Source: Candidatus Pantoea edessiphila (lineage in GTDB: Bacteria > Pseudomonadota > Gammaproteobacteria > Enterobacterales > Enterobacteriaceae). Taken from it: 64,000 bases of DNA. The notes under the pieces are model-generated. The model was given only the letters and a program-made list of their open reading frames with translations. It had not been told where the DNA came from and searched no databases. Both the position numbers and the translations under genes were made by a program. Location: contig NZ_PDKS01000002.1 in assembly GCF_002933335.1 (NCBI RefSeq), positions 62,001-126,000 on the forward strand, written 5' to 3'. Each line of letters begins with the position of its first letter. Position 1 is the stretch's first letter. Positions 21,597 to 31,685 of the stretch are shown here, piece after piece.

Positions 21597-22160
21597 TTAT
21601 TTGGGACGAAATGATGATATTATATTCGGGTTAGTTTCAATCCTAGGATTTTTTAATAAATCTAAGCAATAAGGGATACAAGTAAAAATACCAGATATTT
21701 TTACATTTCCTTCTTGATCTCTAGAACCTTCTAAGGTTTCTTTAATTGATTTAGGTTGACCAGGAAGATTTATTATTAATGAGCGATTTCGAATTACAGC
21801 AACTTGTCGTGATAATAGTGCAGTAGGTACAAATTGAAGACCAATTTGACGCATTTGCTCGCCTAAACCAGGAATTTCTCTATCAGCTATTTTTAATGTA
21901 GCATCAGGTGTAACGTCTTTCTCTGTAGGTCCCGTACCTCCTATAGTTAATACTAAATGACAATTATGTTTGTCTACTAATTTACAAATTATTGTTTCAA
22001 TTAACTTTTGCTTATCTGGTATTAAGTAAGATTCTAATTGAAATGGTGTAATAATGGCATTATTTAACCATGTTGTTAATATAGGTATATTTTTATCCTG
22101 ATAAACACCTTGATAAGCACGATCTGATATAGAAACAAGCCCAATTTTTGTTGTATTCAT
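21597..22160 (-). CDS. mog: Molybdopterin adenylyltransferase
   Basis: Adenylates molybdopterin before molybdate insertion in molybdenum cofactor synthesis. 187 residues from ATG 22160 (MNTTKIGLVSISDRA). MogA/MoaB-fold motifs are seen: LVLTIGGTGPTEKDVTPDAT, EIPGLGEQMR and LIINLPGQPKSIKE. The frame is open 16 codons further upstream without homology. The position before dnaK matches E. coli, where talB-mog and satP lie between thrC and dnaK. No other molybdenum cofactor gene occurs in the window, so its role here is uncertain, but the open reading frame and motifs are intact. Confidence 0.94.
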   Translation of the reverse strand: MNTTKIGLVSISDRAYQGVYQDKNIPILTTWLNNAIITPFQLESYLIPDKQKLIETIICKLVDKHNCHLVLTIGGTGPTEKDVTPDATLKIADREIPGLGEQMRQIGLQFVPTALLSRQVAVIRNRSLIINLPGQPKSIKETLEGSRDQEGNVKISGIFTCIPYCLDLLKNPRIETNPNIISSFRPK

Positions 22161-22305
22161 TGCATTTATCTCGGTTTTATGAATAAGTAAATAATTATAG
22201 TTAATCATCCATAATCTATTGTGTTATTTATATTATCATTGGCATAACTTTGCTAAGTTGTATTATATCTAAAACTGTGATTGTAATATACATTTAGAAA
22301 AATAT

Positions 22306-23586
22306 TTATTTTAGTAAAAAATCACGTAATATACTGAAATTTGGTTTCATTTTATATGATAACAAAGGAAGTTTGTTATGTTTTGTGAGTATATTAGGCA
22401 ATACTATTTCTCTTCCTAAAATATCTTGAACAATGTCTTGGAATTTAGCAAAATGTGCAGTTCCTATAAACAAACCATGTTCATCATCTTTTATGCTGTT
22501 TTTTAAGACATGCCAAGATATAGCAGAATGAGGATCTACAAGATATCCAATTTTATCTAATTCATTAATTGATGATCTAGTAACTTTATCTGATACTACA
22601 CCATAAGATAAACTTGTCAATTCCCAAGATTTTCTTTGAAAAAGTTCTTGAATTCTTGGCCAATTATTTGGGTTGCTTACATCCATAGCATTTGATATAG
22701 TCTGAATGGTTTTTTTGGGGTTCCATATACCATTATTGAGAAACCTAGGTACCGTATCATTTACGTTTGTAGCGGCTATAAAACGTTTAACAGGTAAACC
22801 TAGAGATCTTGCTAAAAGACCTGCAGTAAGATTTCCAAAATTTCCACTTGGCACTGATATTACCAACTGATTTCTTATTTCTTCAGAAAAATGTGCTACA
22901 GCTTCAAAATAATAACAAATCTGCGCTAAAAGACGGCAGATATTAATAGAATTTGCTGAATTTAAATTAAGTGATTTACTTAAATATTTATCATTAAATG
23001 CCATTTTTACTAATGATTGACAAGTATCAAAATCTCCTTCTAAAGCAATCGTCTCAATGTTTCCTCCTATTGTACAAAACAACTTTTCTTGTAAAGGACT
23101 AATCTTATGTTGAGGATATAAAATTACAACCCTTATATTTTCCATACCATAAAATGCATGAGATATTGCTGCTCCGGTATCACCGGAAGTTGCGGTTAAA
23201 ATAGTAGTGTGTTGATTATCACTAATACATGAAAGTATTTGTGATAAAAATCTACCACCAAAATCCTTAAACGCCAACGTAGGACCATGAAATAATTCTA
23301 AACAAGAAATATTACTAGATATGGATCTGATAGATATAGGAAAAGAGAACGCATTTTCAATACACATAAACAAATTATTTGGTGTTATCTCATTGCCTAT
23401 ATAGGTTGATAAAATTTTATAACTACGGCTTAAAAAATCTGTTTTCAATATACTGTTAATAGTATTAATATCTAATTTAGGAAGCTCAACTGGAAAAAAT
23501 AATCCTTGTTTAGATCCCAAACCTTTTTTAGTAGCTTGAATAAAGCTCACTTGCTCATTGTGGTCCTTAATATTATATAATCTCAT
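22306..23586 (-). CDS. thrC: Threonine synthase
   Basis: PLP enzyme converting O-phosphohomoserine to threonine. The 426-residue product matches E. coli (428). It starts RLYNIKDHNEQVSF. The PLP lysine lies in LAFKDFGGRF after LELFHGPT; the phosphate and cofactor loop is TATSGDTGAA, with SVPSGNFGNLTAG further on. It follows thrB by only 3 bp and is last of the thrABC operon. Confidence 0.97.
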   Translation of the reverse strand: MRLYNIKDHNEQVSFIQATKKGLGSKQGLFFPVELPKLDINTINSILKTDFLSRSYKILSTYIGNEITPNNLFMCIENAFSFPISIRSISSNISCLELFHGPTLAFKDFGGRFLSQILSCISDNQHTTILTATSGDTGAAISHAFYGMENIRVVILYPQHKISPLQEKLFCTIGGNIETIALEGDFDTCQSLVKMAFNDKYLSKSLNLNSANSINICRLLAQICYYFEAVAHFSEEIRNQLVISVPSGNFGNLTAGLLARSLGLPVKRFIAATNVNDTVPRFLNNGIWNPKKTIQTISNAMDVSNPNNWPRIQELFQRKSWELTSLSYGVVSDKVTRSSINELDKIGYLVDPHSAISWHVLKNSIKDDEHGLFIGTAHFAKFQDIVQDILGREIVLPNILTKHNKLPLLSYKMKPNFSILRDFLLK

Positions 23587-23589
23587 GTT

Positions 23590-24519
23590 TTATCCTAATT
23601 TTCGTGCACCTATATGATCTATGCGACAAATGTGCACAAAACCATGACTATTTTTTAGATAATTATTCTTGAGCCAAGATGCTACACTGTTTGCTTCGTT
23701 AATTTTTTCACAAATTGCAAATATTGTAGGACCAGATCCAGAAATTCCAGATACCATTGCACCTTTTGATTGAACGTTTCTTTGCATTTCTAAAAAATTA
23801 GGTAATAGTTTAATACGATAAGGTTCTGCTAGTATATCTTTCATTAGTTTTGTAGCTAAAGATGGTTGATTTGTATGACATGCGTGAATAAAACCAGATA
23901 GTAATTGACTATGTTTAATACAATCATTTTTACAATATTGTAAAGGTAAAATTGAACGTGCTTTAGCAGTAGATATCTTAATGCCAGGATATGCTACCAC
24001 CCATAACCAGTCATAAAAAAAAGGTATTTTCTGGCTTATAATATTATTTTCTTCCAAAATGAGCTGCATACCTCCTAAAAAACATGGTGCTACATTATCG
24101 TAATGTATACTATTGGAAATAAAACCTTCTAAATTTCCCATTAATAATAATAATTCATAGTTATTAAGTGGTTGACTAAAAAAATCATTAATCGCTACCA
24201 AACATGCTACTATTGAACAAGCACTAGATCCTAATCCTGATTCTATAGGCATATTTTTTTCCAATGTTATTTCTAACGGTGTCATAGAATTAATTTTTTT
24301 GCAAAAATATTGCCAACAATGGTAAATTATATTATCCCCTACACTAGGGGGTAAGTTGTTCGCAAAATTACCTGTGTTATTTAATTTAAAATGTTTAGCA
24401 GATCTTACAGTAACAAAATCACCTAAAAGTGATCCATCAATAGGTGCAAGAGCTACACCCAAAATATCAAATCCAACATTGATATTACCAATAGATGCCG
24501 GTGCATAAATTTTTACCAT
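23590..24519 (-). CDS. thrB: Homoserine kinase
   Basis: GHMP-family kinase phosphorylating homoserine for ThrC. 309 residues from the second of two adjacent ATGs (24519), which is better spaced from AGGAG than the first (24522). The ATP-binding loop is [13 protein letters not shown], the first motif [13 protein letters not shown] and the third [13 protein letters not shown]. It sits 17 bp after thrA and 3 bp before thrC in the thrABC operon. Confidence 0.97.
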   Translation of the reverse strand: MVKIYAPASIGNINVGFDILGVALAPIDGSLLGDFVTVRSAKHFKLNNTGNFANNLPPSVGDNIIYHCWQYFCKKINSMTPLEITLEKNMPIESGLGSSACSIVACLVAINDFFSQPLNNYELLLLMGNLEGFISNSIHYDNVAPCFLGGMQLILEENNIISQKIPFFYDWLWVVAYPGIKISTAKARSILPLQYCKNDCIKHSQLLSGFIHACHTNQPSLATKLMKDILAEPYRIKLLPNFLEMQRNVQSKGAMVSGISGSGPTIFAICEKINEANSVASWLKNNYLKNSHGFVHICRIDHIGARKLG

Positions 24520-24536
24520 CATTAGACTCCTAACTT

Positions 24537-26996
24537 TTAGGATAAAGTATGAAGTAAATCGGCAAATACACCAGCTGCTGTTACATCATTACCTGCTCCA
24601 TAACCTCTTAGTACTAACGGGATAGGTTGATAGTAACGACTATAAAATGCTAATGCGTTTTCACCATTTTTAACTTTATAAAGTGGGTTATCTTCTTTTA
24701 CTTCATCAATTTTTGCTGAACATATTCCGCCATTTTCTATGGTGCCAACAAATCTTAACGCTCTTCCATAATTTCGGGCTTTAGATACTCTATTTTTGAA
24801 TATGTCATCAAATCTAGATAAATATTGCATAAAATTTTCGATATTTTCAATATTATTGATATCATTTGGTAATATTGGTTCAATATTTATATCTTTTAAT
24901 TCTAAATGAAAACCTATTTCTCGTGCTATAATCAATAGTTTTCGAGCAACATCTATACCACTAAGATCTTCTCGAGGATCTGGTTCTGTAAAACCATTTT
25001 TACGAGCCATCTCTGTAGCTTCTGATATAGATAATCCTTCATCTAACTTCCCAAAAATAAAAGAAAGAGATCCAGATAAAATACCAGAAAATTTTATTAA
25101 TTGATCTCCGGAATTTAATAAATTTTTTAAGTTTTCAATCACTGGTAAACCAGCTCCAACATTAGTTTCATAAAGAAATTTGAGATTTGAATTATCAGCT
25201 ATAGCTCGTATTTTTTGATAGTAATGCCAAGAAGCAGTATTAGCTTTTTTATTTGATGTTACTATATGGAAACCATTAGATAAAAATTTTGTATATTGAT
25301 TAGCAATTTCCTGGCTAGCAGTACAGTCTATAATTACTGGATTAGACATATAATGTGTTTTGTGTAAACTAATCCATTCATTAATATTAAAAATTTTCCC
25401 GGTTTTATTTAGATTAGATTTCCAATCATTTAAATTTATACCTCCTAAATTAGTTAAAGCTTTTCGTGAATCAGCAATACCATAAATACATATCTTTATA
25501 TTTTTTTCTTTTTTTAAGAAATTTTGCTGTCTTTTGATTTGATTTAAAAGTGCATTCCCTACACCACCTACTCCAATTAAAAAAACTTCTATTGATTTAT
25601 AATTGATAAACAATGAATTATATATTACCTTTACACTATGTTTAATTTCATTATTATTCGTAACAATTGAAATTGAGCTTTTGGAATGATTATGTAAGAT
25701 TGTTTTAATATTGATATGATCATATGATAGATTTGGGAAAATTTTCCCATAAATCCCCTTGATGTTAGATATTTGATCTCCGATAATAGAAATTATTCCT
25801 AAATCTTTAGTGATTTCTAAAGAATCAAATAATTTGTTTTTTAGTTCAAATTCAAATTCTTTTATAAGGATTTGATGAACTAACTTTAAATCCTTTTCTG
25901 ATATGTAAAAATTAATGCTATTTCTTAAATAATTTTGTATACTCGAAAAAAGTAGGATATTACAATTTGATAAAATATTAACTATACGGGATATTGTATC
26001 TGACAATCGATATTGTAATGATGGCCCTGAAATATTCAGCATCGCTACATGACTTAAACTTACTATAGCTTTTGCTGATTTTTTGTTTTGTTGAATTTTT
26101 GTGTTGTTAATAAGAGTTCCAGTAGATTTAATATCATGAATATTTTTAATAAGGCAAGGTATATTAAAATCAGCAAAAAGTTTTATAGATTTTAAATCTA
26201 GTATTTTAGAACCAAAACAAATTAAATCTTTAGCTTCATTATGGGATATTGATTGCAATAGCTTTGCATTGGGTACTTGAGTTAAATCACATGAATATAT
26301 GCCATTTACATCAGTCCATATTTCACATATTTCTGCATTAAAACATGCAGATAATGCTGCGGCTGAATAATTAGAACCATGAGTTCCTAATAATATTATT
26401 TCACCTCTTTTATTACCAGCTATAGAACCAGCTACGAGAATAATATTATTTTTTTGAGTATTACTGTATATACTAATTCGTTTAATAGATTCAACAATGT
26501 CAATTTTAGATTCTACATCATTGCAATATACAAATAATGTTTTTACTGGATCTATTACAATAGTGTTATTGTTCCTTGATTTTAATATTTCCTCCATAAT
26601 AACAACAGAAATTTTTCCAACCATACATAAAATAGAAGTAAAATAATTATCTGTGCATTTTTTTAATAATGTTAGTCCATGTATCATTTTATTTATTTTA
26701 TTAAATTCTATTTTTATAAAATTTTTTAAATAACTAAAATTTAATGTTGGTTGAATATTAATTAAATCTAATAATAAACGGGAAAAACTATATTCCACTT
26801 CTTTAATACTCAACAAATTATCTTTATTAATAATGTTGTTTTTTATTATTTCTGATAAAAATGTTGTAATTTTAGTCGAAGAAGATAATACAGTGATAAC
26901 TTGTCCTTTTTGTGCATTTTGCTCTAAAATATCAGCTGCTCGAACTAAAAGGCTAGCATCTTCCATTGATGTTCCACCAAATTTCAGTACTCGCAT
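24537..26996 (-). CDS. thrA: Bifunctional aspartokinase I / homoserine dehydrogenase I, kinase half degenerate
   Basis: 819 residues from ATG 26996 ([10 protein letters not shown], with AGGAGAG upstream), as in E. coli (820). The C-terminal homoserine dehydrogenase half is intact: NAD site [49 protein letters not shown] and [14 protein letters not shown]. The N-terminal aspartokinase half keeps KFGGTS but loses other signature residues. RGEKMS becomes MVGKIS (Glu to Gly near residue 127), GRNGSDYSA becomes GTHGSNYSA (near 209), TCDPRQ becomes SCDLTQ, and AKVLHPRTI becomes SKILDLKSI (near 267). The two ACT-type regulatory segments have also lost the QSSSE and QGSSE motifs. I infer that homoserine dehydrogenase is active and that aspartokinase activity and threonine feedback are doubtful. 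Confidence 0.95.
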   Translation of the reverse strand: MRVLKFGGTSMEDASLLVRAADILEQNAQKGQVITVLSSSTKITTFLSEIIKNNIINKDNLLSIKEVEYSFSRLLLDLINIQPTLNFSYLKNFIKIEFNKINKMIHGLTLLKKCTDNYFTSILCMVGKISVVIMEEILKSRNNNTIVIDPVKTLFVYCNDVESKIDIVESIKRISIYSNTQKNNIILVAGSIAGNKRGEIILLGTHGSNYSAAALSACFNAEICEIWTDVNGIYSCDLTQVPNAKLLQSISHNEAKDLICFGSKILDLKSIKLFADFNIPCLIKNIHDIKSTGTLINNTKIQQNKKSAKAIVSLSHVAMLNISGPSLQYRLSDTISRIVNILSNCNILLFSSIQNYLRNSINFYISEKDLKLVHQILIKEFEFELKNKLFDSLEITKDLGIISIIGDQISNIKGIYGKIFPNLSYDHINIKTILHNHSKSSISIVTNNNEIKHSVKVIYNSLFINYKSIEVFLIGVGGVGNALLNQIKRQQNFLKKEKNIKICIYGIADSRKALTNLGGINLNDWKSNLNKTGKIFNINEWISLHKTHYMSNPVIIDCTASQEIANQYTKFLSNGFHIVTSNKKANTASWHYYQKIRAIADNSNLKFLYETNVGAGLPVIENLKNLLNSGDQLIKFSGILSGSLSFIFGKLDEGLSISEATEMARKNGFTEPDPREDLSGIDVARKLLIIAREIGFHLELKDINIEPILPNDINNIENIENFMQYLSRFDDIFKNRVSKARNYGRALRFVGTIENGGICSAKIDEVKEDNPLYKVKNGENALAFYSRYYQPIPLVLRGYGAGNDVTAAGVFADLLHTLS

Positions 26997-27456
26997 GATG
27001 CAAACTCTCCTAAGTACCAAGAACAAACATTAAGAAATATATCGTTCAAGTAAGTGATTGTTCCTTTTTTATGTATGACTGCTTAATACTACTTCTGCAG
27101 TAACAGCGATGCTAATAATGAAGGTGTTTATATACAAATATTTAATTTGTTTACAATATTTTTTTAGCTAAAATTAGCTGGAACATTATTTAATGTATAA
27201 TATTTACTTTACTAGCTTTACTAAAGATATATTATGATATTTTAAATACCATAAAATTCTATCTATAATATTTTAGAATTGTTAAATCGATAATATTAAA
27301 TATTTAAATACATCATGATGATTATATAAAAAATATTAGCAAACAAATTGATTTTTTAGGAATATTATATATAAATTTTTCATAAAAAATCATACCAAAT
27401 GGATCAATTTACTCCCTAATATTATATATAAATTGATAGATAAATAGCGGAGTTTA
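26997..27456. other. thrA upstream region without recognisable leader or gene
   Basis: 460 bp between slt and thrA. In E. coli this interval contains trpR, several other genes and the thrL attenuator. I see no leader peptide rich in Thr/Ile codons and no GC-rich attenuator hairpin before thrA, and no trpR-like reading. Only A/T-rich sequence and a 17-bp direct repeat (27361-27377, 27418-27434) are present. Confidence 0.5.
27361..27434. repeat. 17-bp direct repeat downstream of slt
   Basis: The sequence AATATTATATATAAATT occurs at 27361-27377 and again at 27418-27434, 57 bp apart. It is composed of A/T only, so slippage or chance in a low-complexity background is a reasonable explanation. Confidence 0.5.
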
Positions 27457-29397
27457 TTAATAGTGATCTCTCCATTCATTGAGAGTTAAAATATTTCTAG
27501 GTGTTCCTGTGAGATAATTATAGTATGCATTGTATAATAAAACATTTTTAACATATTGTCTGGTTTCTTTAAATGGAATAGCCTCAATAAATGCTATTAC
27601 GTTTAATTTTCCTGCACTTCTGTGTCTCCAACTATTCATAGTAGTTAATCCAGCATTGTATGCAGCTGAAGTTAAAACTCTATTATTCCCAAGATGTTTA
27701 AAAATATATTCCAAATAACTAGTACCTATCCAAATGTTTATTTCTGGATCCAATATTGATTTAAAATCAAACAAACGTTTTATTTTATAAACTTTTATTG
27801 TTTGTTTGATAGCACTTGGTTCGAGTTGCATAAGTCCCATAGCATTCATTAATGAATGAGCTACAGGATTCCATCCACTTTCTTGCCTTGCTACAGCCAT
27901 CGCATAGTTTTTTGGAATATTTTTGTTATCAGTATACTTTTTATACATATTATGCCATGCTAATGGGAAACGTTCCTTAATATTGTGCCAAATCTTAGCA
28001 TCAATAGTGGTATGTACACTTAGGTGCCACCAGTGTTGTTCATTAGCATAACGAGCTAGCATTTTCTTTTTTCTAATAGATTTATTAGCAATTAAATGTT
28101 GCCATTCGATCTTTGCTAGATTATATTTTTTCCAATAAATTAATTCACGTATCCTATTTATTTCCTTGAGTTTTGGAATAGAAGAATCAGGTGCCGGAGC
28201 ATGATCTTGTCTAAATGGGTAAATCAAACCTAATTTTTGAGCTGCTACTAATGAGTAAAAACCATTTTTTTGCATTAATTTATGTAAAATATTATCACCC
28301 TTTTTTTTGTCTCCTTGTCTATAAAAGATATATGATAGCCAGTATTGCCATTCGTCTTTTTCTTTTGCTCGTGCAGGCAAATGAAAAATTAATTTTTTCA
28401 ATCCATTCATGTCATTACGCATCAGAGATAAACGAATACGACGTTCAATCAATGATATAGATTTACTGTGCATGATAACTTTGTCTCGCCATTTTTCTTG
28501 AGCAAAACTAATATTTTCATGCATCATATCACTCGCTACTATCTCTTTTAATGACTGAATATCAGAAGATTGCATCTTGTAAAGATTCAAAATTATTGGA
28601 ATAGTTGTTCTAGCTAATTCAAAATTTTTATGTGATAAATGAAATAATGAGTATTTGATTGCTTGTAGAGTAAAAGGACTTGGTTTTACTTTTTTAATAA
28701 AATCAGTGATCGACAGCGGTTGTTTTTTAAGAGCTAAAATCCAATCCGCAGTATTTTTGTAATCTGCAGGTAATATTTTAATTAAAAAATTTACTAAATT
28801 ATCATTATGAGCTTGCATTGCTAAACGAATAAATTCTATAGTATTAACAACATTTATAGAAGATGGTTTGATATTTTTATCTGCAATAAAAAACAACTTA
28901 TTACAATCACTAGGAATATTAAAGCGATTGATCAATTTGTTTACTAAAGTATTAAAATTTACCGGTTCATTTTTAACAAATGCTCTGGCATAATACCAAT
29001 TACATAGAGATCTTATCTGATAAGGAGGTTTTGAACTAAAATCAACCAAAGTTTTCCATTGTTTTTTCTTAGCTAAGTAACTTATGAATTGATTGCTTAT
29101 TAAATTTGCTAAGGGTAAATTTTGATATTTCTCAATAAATGCATTTATTGAGATTGCGGTTGATGATATATCAATATCATTATTTATTTTTTGAACTTCT
29201 ATTTCATATTGGATATCAGGGTATAGAGGATAATTTTTTAATTTAGGTAATACTTTATATAAAACATTTATATTATTTTTTGAGCAGGCATTTTTTGCAA
29301 TTTGGTAATTATGGCGTTGCTGATCAATAGTATCAGCATAAGAACTTGCTGTTATAATCAACAAAATAAAAATCAAGTATTTAAATTTTATTTTCAC
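27457..29397 (-). CDS. slt: Soluble lytic murein transglycosylase Slt70
   Basis: Periplasmic exo-muramidase that cleaves peptidoglycan to 1,6-anhydromuropeptides. The 646-residue product matches E. coli (645). A signal peptide is clear (FKYLIFILLIITASSYA then DTIDQQ). The long alpha-superhelical U/L domain is divergent. The C-terminal catalytic domain is well kept: the catalytic Glu in AVARQESGWNP, GLMQLEP, INIWIGTSYL, SAAYNAG and ETRQYVKNVL. It stands alone; ettA, nadR and radA, which lie between it and serB in E. coli, are missing. Confidence 0.95.
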   Translation of the reverse strand: MKIKFKYLIFILLIITASSYADTIDQQRHNYQIAKNACSKNNINVLYKVLPKLKNYPLYPDIQYEIEVQKINNDIDISSTAISINAFIEKYQNLPLANLISNQFISYLAKKKQWKTLVDFSSKPPYQIRSLCNWYYARAFVKNEPVNFNTLVNKLINRFNIPSDCNKLFFIADKNIKPSSINVVNTIEFIRLAMQAHNDNLVNFLIKILPADYKNTADWILALKKQPLSITDFIKKVKPSPFTLQAIKYSLFHLSHKNFELARTTIPIILNLYKMQSSDIQSLKEIVASDMMHENISFAQEKWRDKVIMHSKSISLIERRIRLSLMRNDMNGLKKLIFHLPARAKEKDEWQYWLSYIFYRQGDKKKGDNILHKLMQKNGFYSLVAAQKLGLIYPFRQDHAPAPDSSIPKLKEINRIRELIYWKKYNLAKIEWQHLIANKSIRKKKMLARYANEQHWWHLSVHTTIDAKIWHNIKERFPLAWHNMYKKYTDNKNIPKNYAMAVARQESGWNPVAHSLMNAMGLMQLEPSAIKQTIKVYKIKRLFDFKSILDPEINIWIGTSYLEYIFKHLGNNRVLTSAAYNAGLTTMNSWRHRSAGKLNVIAFIEAIPFKETRQYVKNVLLYNAYYNYLTGTPRNILTLNEWRDHY

Positions 29398-29695
29398 CTG
29401 CTACATCTTCCTTATTAATGTATTTATTTTAAATATTAAATTTTCCTGAAAACATAGAATATCAAATATTATTGTATAAAAAATATTTAAAGTAACAATT
29501 TAATTTTATTTAATACAATAAATATCACATTTTATTTATTTGTATAATTGTAATAATGAACTATCAATGTATAATATAGGATATTTGAATAATCGAAAAA
29601 ATAACAAATAAATTATATTATAAATAAGTGATCTTTATATTATGAAATTAGTTGAGTATTATGATTATAGATAGATGTAAAAATCTTTAATTAAA

Positions 29696-30670
29696 TTAAT
29701 ATATAGTACTGCTCAAAATACAAAAAACTCCCATTAAATCCGAATTAATAATTTTAAATATTACTTGCTTATTTACATAATAATTTGCCTTGTAAGCTAT
29801 ACCTAAACCAGCAGATTTAATCATTAATAAATCGTTATAACCATCACCTATAGCTATGGTCTGTTCTAAAGCGATATTCAGTTTGTTAGAAATTTTTTTT
29901 AAACTGTTTAATTTATACTTAGAATCTACTATTTTACCCACTAGTTTTCCAGTAAGCTGCCCATCTTCAATTTCTAAGTCATTAGCAATACTCTCTACTA
30001 GATTGAGTTTTTTTTCTAGATAAGATGCATAATACTTAAATCCGCTAGAAATAATAGCTACTTCCCAGTTAAATAATTTTAAATTTTCAACTAATTCGAT
30101 TAAACCGGATGTTAATGGTAATGTATCAAGAACCTGTTTAAGAACACTTTCTTTTACCCCCTTTAACATTTCTACCCTGTTTTTTAAACTTCTAACAAAA
30201 TCAATTTCTCCTTTCATGGCGCTTTTAGTTATTTTTTTTACAAAATTATTGCGATATGCTATTTTAGCAATTTCATCTATACATTCAATTTGAATTGCCG
30301 TTGAATCCATATCCAATATTAACAATCCTGGTTTTTTGAGATCTGGAATATTAATTAATGGCGCTACATCCCATCCTAATTTATAGGCTAAACTAATAGC
30401 AGTTTCTGTAATTAGTCCTTTTATACTAACCACTTTATATTTATCTATTGTCCAAAAATTAATGATTACTAATTTTATATCAAGTTTTTTTTGATAATTA
30501 ATAAATGTTCTTTTGTTTAATTCTTTACCATAAAATATCCAATCCGTCTCGTTTGATGAACAGTGGTGTAATATTTCTGTATTAGTATTATGAAAACAAA
30601 AATTAAAATGGGACATCAATGAAATATCATTTCTTAAATTGCACCATATTGTTATAATCTGACATAGCAT
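29696..30670 (-). CDS. serB: Phosphoserine phosphatase
   Basis: HAD-family phosphatase for the last step of serine synthesis. The 324-residue product (322 in E. coli) has a divergent N-terminal third and a conserved catalytic domain. The Asp nucleophile motif is LILDMDSTAIQIECIDEIA, the Ser motif is in VAIISSGF, and the late acidic motif is AIGDGYNDLLMIKSAG. It ends with the conserved ADLMGVFCILS-like segment (SDLMGVFCILS). A 50-bp A/T gap separates it from holD on the same strand. Confidence 0.95.
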   Translation of the reverse strand: MLCQIITIWCNLRNDISLMSHFNFCFHNTNTEILHHCSSNETDWIFYGKELNKRTFINYQKKLDIKLVIINFWTIDKYKVVSIKGLITETAISLAYKLGWDVAPLINIPDLKKPGLLILDMDSTAIQIECIDEIAKIAYRNNFVKKITKSAMKGEIDFVRSLKNRVEMLKGVKESVLKQVLDTLPLTSGLIELVENLKLFNWEVAIISSGFKYYASYLEKKLNLVESIANDLEIEDGQLTGKLVGKIVDSKYKLNSLKKISNKLNIALEQTIAIGDGYNDLLMIKSAGLGIAYKANYYVNKQVIFKIINSDLMGVFCILSSTIY

Positions 30671-30720
30671 CCTTAAATTTTATTTATATTTAAAATATTT
30701 TGATTATAAAATATAACATG

Positions 30721-31152
30721 TTAAGTATAGCAATTATATATTTGTTTCCAAAATAAGCGTTTTTCCTTTTTATTATTTGCTAATTCCAATAAGGAACTAC
30801 TACGCAATATTCTTTTTTTATCAAGTAACTTTTTATTTTTTATATTCATATTGTTACCTATTAACCAAAAAGGACAAGTCAACTTATCCATAATTATTTT
30901 AAATTGTTCTGGCCTAGAAATGAATACTTGATAACGTTGCACATGTAAAGCATATAGTATATCTTTTATAAAAGGTCTATTAAAATCAATTACATCGTGA
31001 GTGATAATTACTAATTTTATATATGATGATACATCAAAATTTGCCAATCCTTTTAACAAATTTATTCTATACAATTTGTAATGAATAACTCCTATTTTTT
31101 GTAAAATTATATCTCTTTTATAATTAATACAATTGTTTTTGATGTTTATCAA
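30721..31152 (-). CDS. holD: DNA polymerase III psi subunit (divergent)
   Basis: Psi subunit linking the clamp-loader to chi (HolC) and SSB. About 143 residues (137 in E. coli) and strongly divergent. Matching segments: KRDIILQKIGV versus RRDWQLQQLGI, YIKLVIITHD versus HVRLVMVAND, FIKDILYALHV versus LVSDVLRALTV, PFWLIG versus NSWRLG, and KRLFWKQIYNC versus AALWQQICTY. The start is unclear. The longest frame opens with TTG at 31152, no ribosome site is evident, and an ATT codon at 31128 aligns with the E. coli ATG. Its position near tRNA-Leu(CAG) and serB is as in E. coli. HolC is also in the window. Confidence 0.82.
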   Translation of the reverse strand: MINIKNNCINYKRDIILQKIGVIHYKLYRINLLKGLANFDVSSYIKLVIITHDVIDFNRPFIKDILYALHVQRYQVFISRPEQFKIIMDKLTCPFWLIGNNMNIKNKKLLDKKRILRSSSLLELANNKKEKRLFWKQIYNCYT

Positions 31153-31365
31153 ATTAAAAACCCAATTTATACTATATCGATCGAAAATTATTTAATATAA
31201 ATATATTAAATTTATATAAATGTAACCCAAACAAATTTAAAAGATAAAATAAAAAATAATTCCAAATTTTATATATTTATTATATCAATGCTTTATTATT
31301 ATAATAATAAATTAAAAATTAATTTAAATGACAATTATTTTAATTTAATATACTAATCAAACAGA

Positions 31366-31452
31366 GCGAGGATGGCGAAATTGGTAAACGCGTCAGTTTC
31401 AGGTACTGGTGTCTTTTCTATAGACATGAGGGTTCAAATCCCTCTCTTCGCA
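31366..31452 (+). tRNA. leuV: tRNA-Leu (anticodon CAG)
   Basis: An 87-nt cloverleaf with a class II long variable arm. The acceptor GCGAGGA pairs with TCTTCGC plus discriminator A. The anticodon loop TTCAGGT gives CAG. The variable arm pairs TGTC with GACA and the T-arm is GAGGG-TTCAAAT-CCCTC. The 3' CCA is not encoded (the sequence continues CAA). It corresponds to the E. coli leuQPV copies located near holD; a single copy remains here. Confidence 0.95.
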
Positions 31453-31599
31453 CAATTTTTCTAATGATAATTTTGTATACAAATAGAATTACTTAAGGTT
31501 TTTATAAGCTATTCAATATGATCGTTTATTAGATACTCAACATTAATAAATTAAATAAGAAAATGATACATATAAAAATATTATTTCAAGTAAACAGTG

Positions 31600-31685
31600 T
31601 GCCGAAGGCCGGAATCGAACCGGCAAGCACTAACTAGTGCGGTTAATTTTGAATCAACTGCGTATACCTGTTTCGCCACTTCGGC
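31600..31685 (-). tRNA. leuX: tRNA-Leu (anticodon CAA)
   Basis: An 86-nt class II tRNA on the minus strand. The acceptor GCCGAAG pairs with CTTCGGC plus discriminator A, and the anticodon loop TTCAAAA gives CAA. The variable arm is GCAC-TAGTTA-GTGC and the T-arm GCCGG-TTCGATT-CCGGC. The 3' CCA is not encoded. It matches E. coli leuX and converges with tRNA-Leu(CAG), 147 bp away. Confidence 0.95.

Noticed and set aside
24537-25900. Whole thrA as a pseudogene
   Set aside because: The frame is uninterrupted and the homoserine dehydrogenase motifs are fully conserved, so only the kinase half appears degenerate.
27166-27179. Operator or terminator before thrA (AGCTA-AAAT-TAGCT)
   Set aside because: A 5-bp stem with no T-run on the transcribed strand; too weak in A/T-rich sequence.
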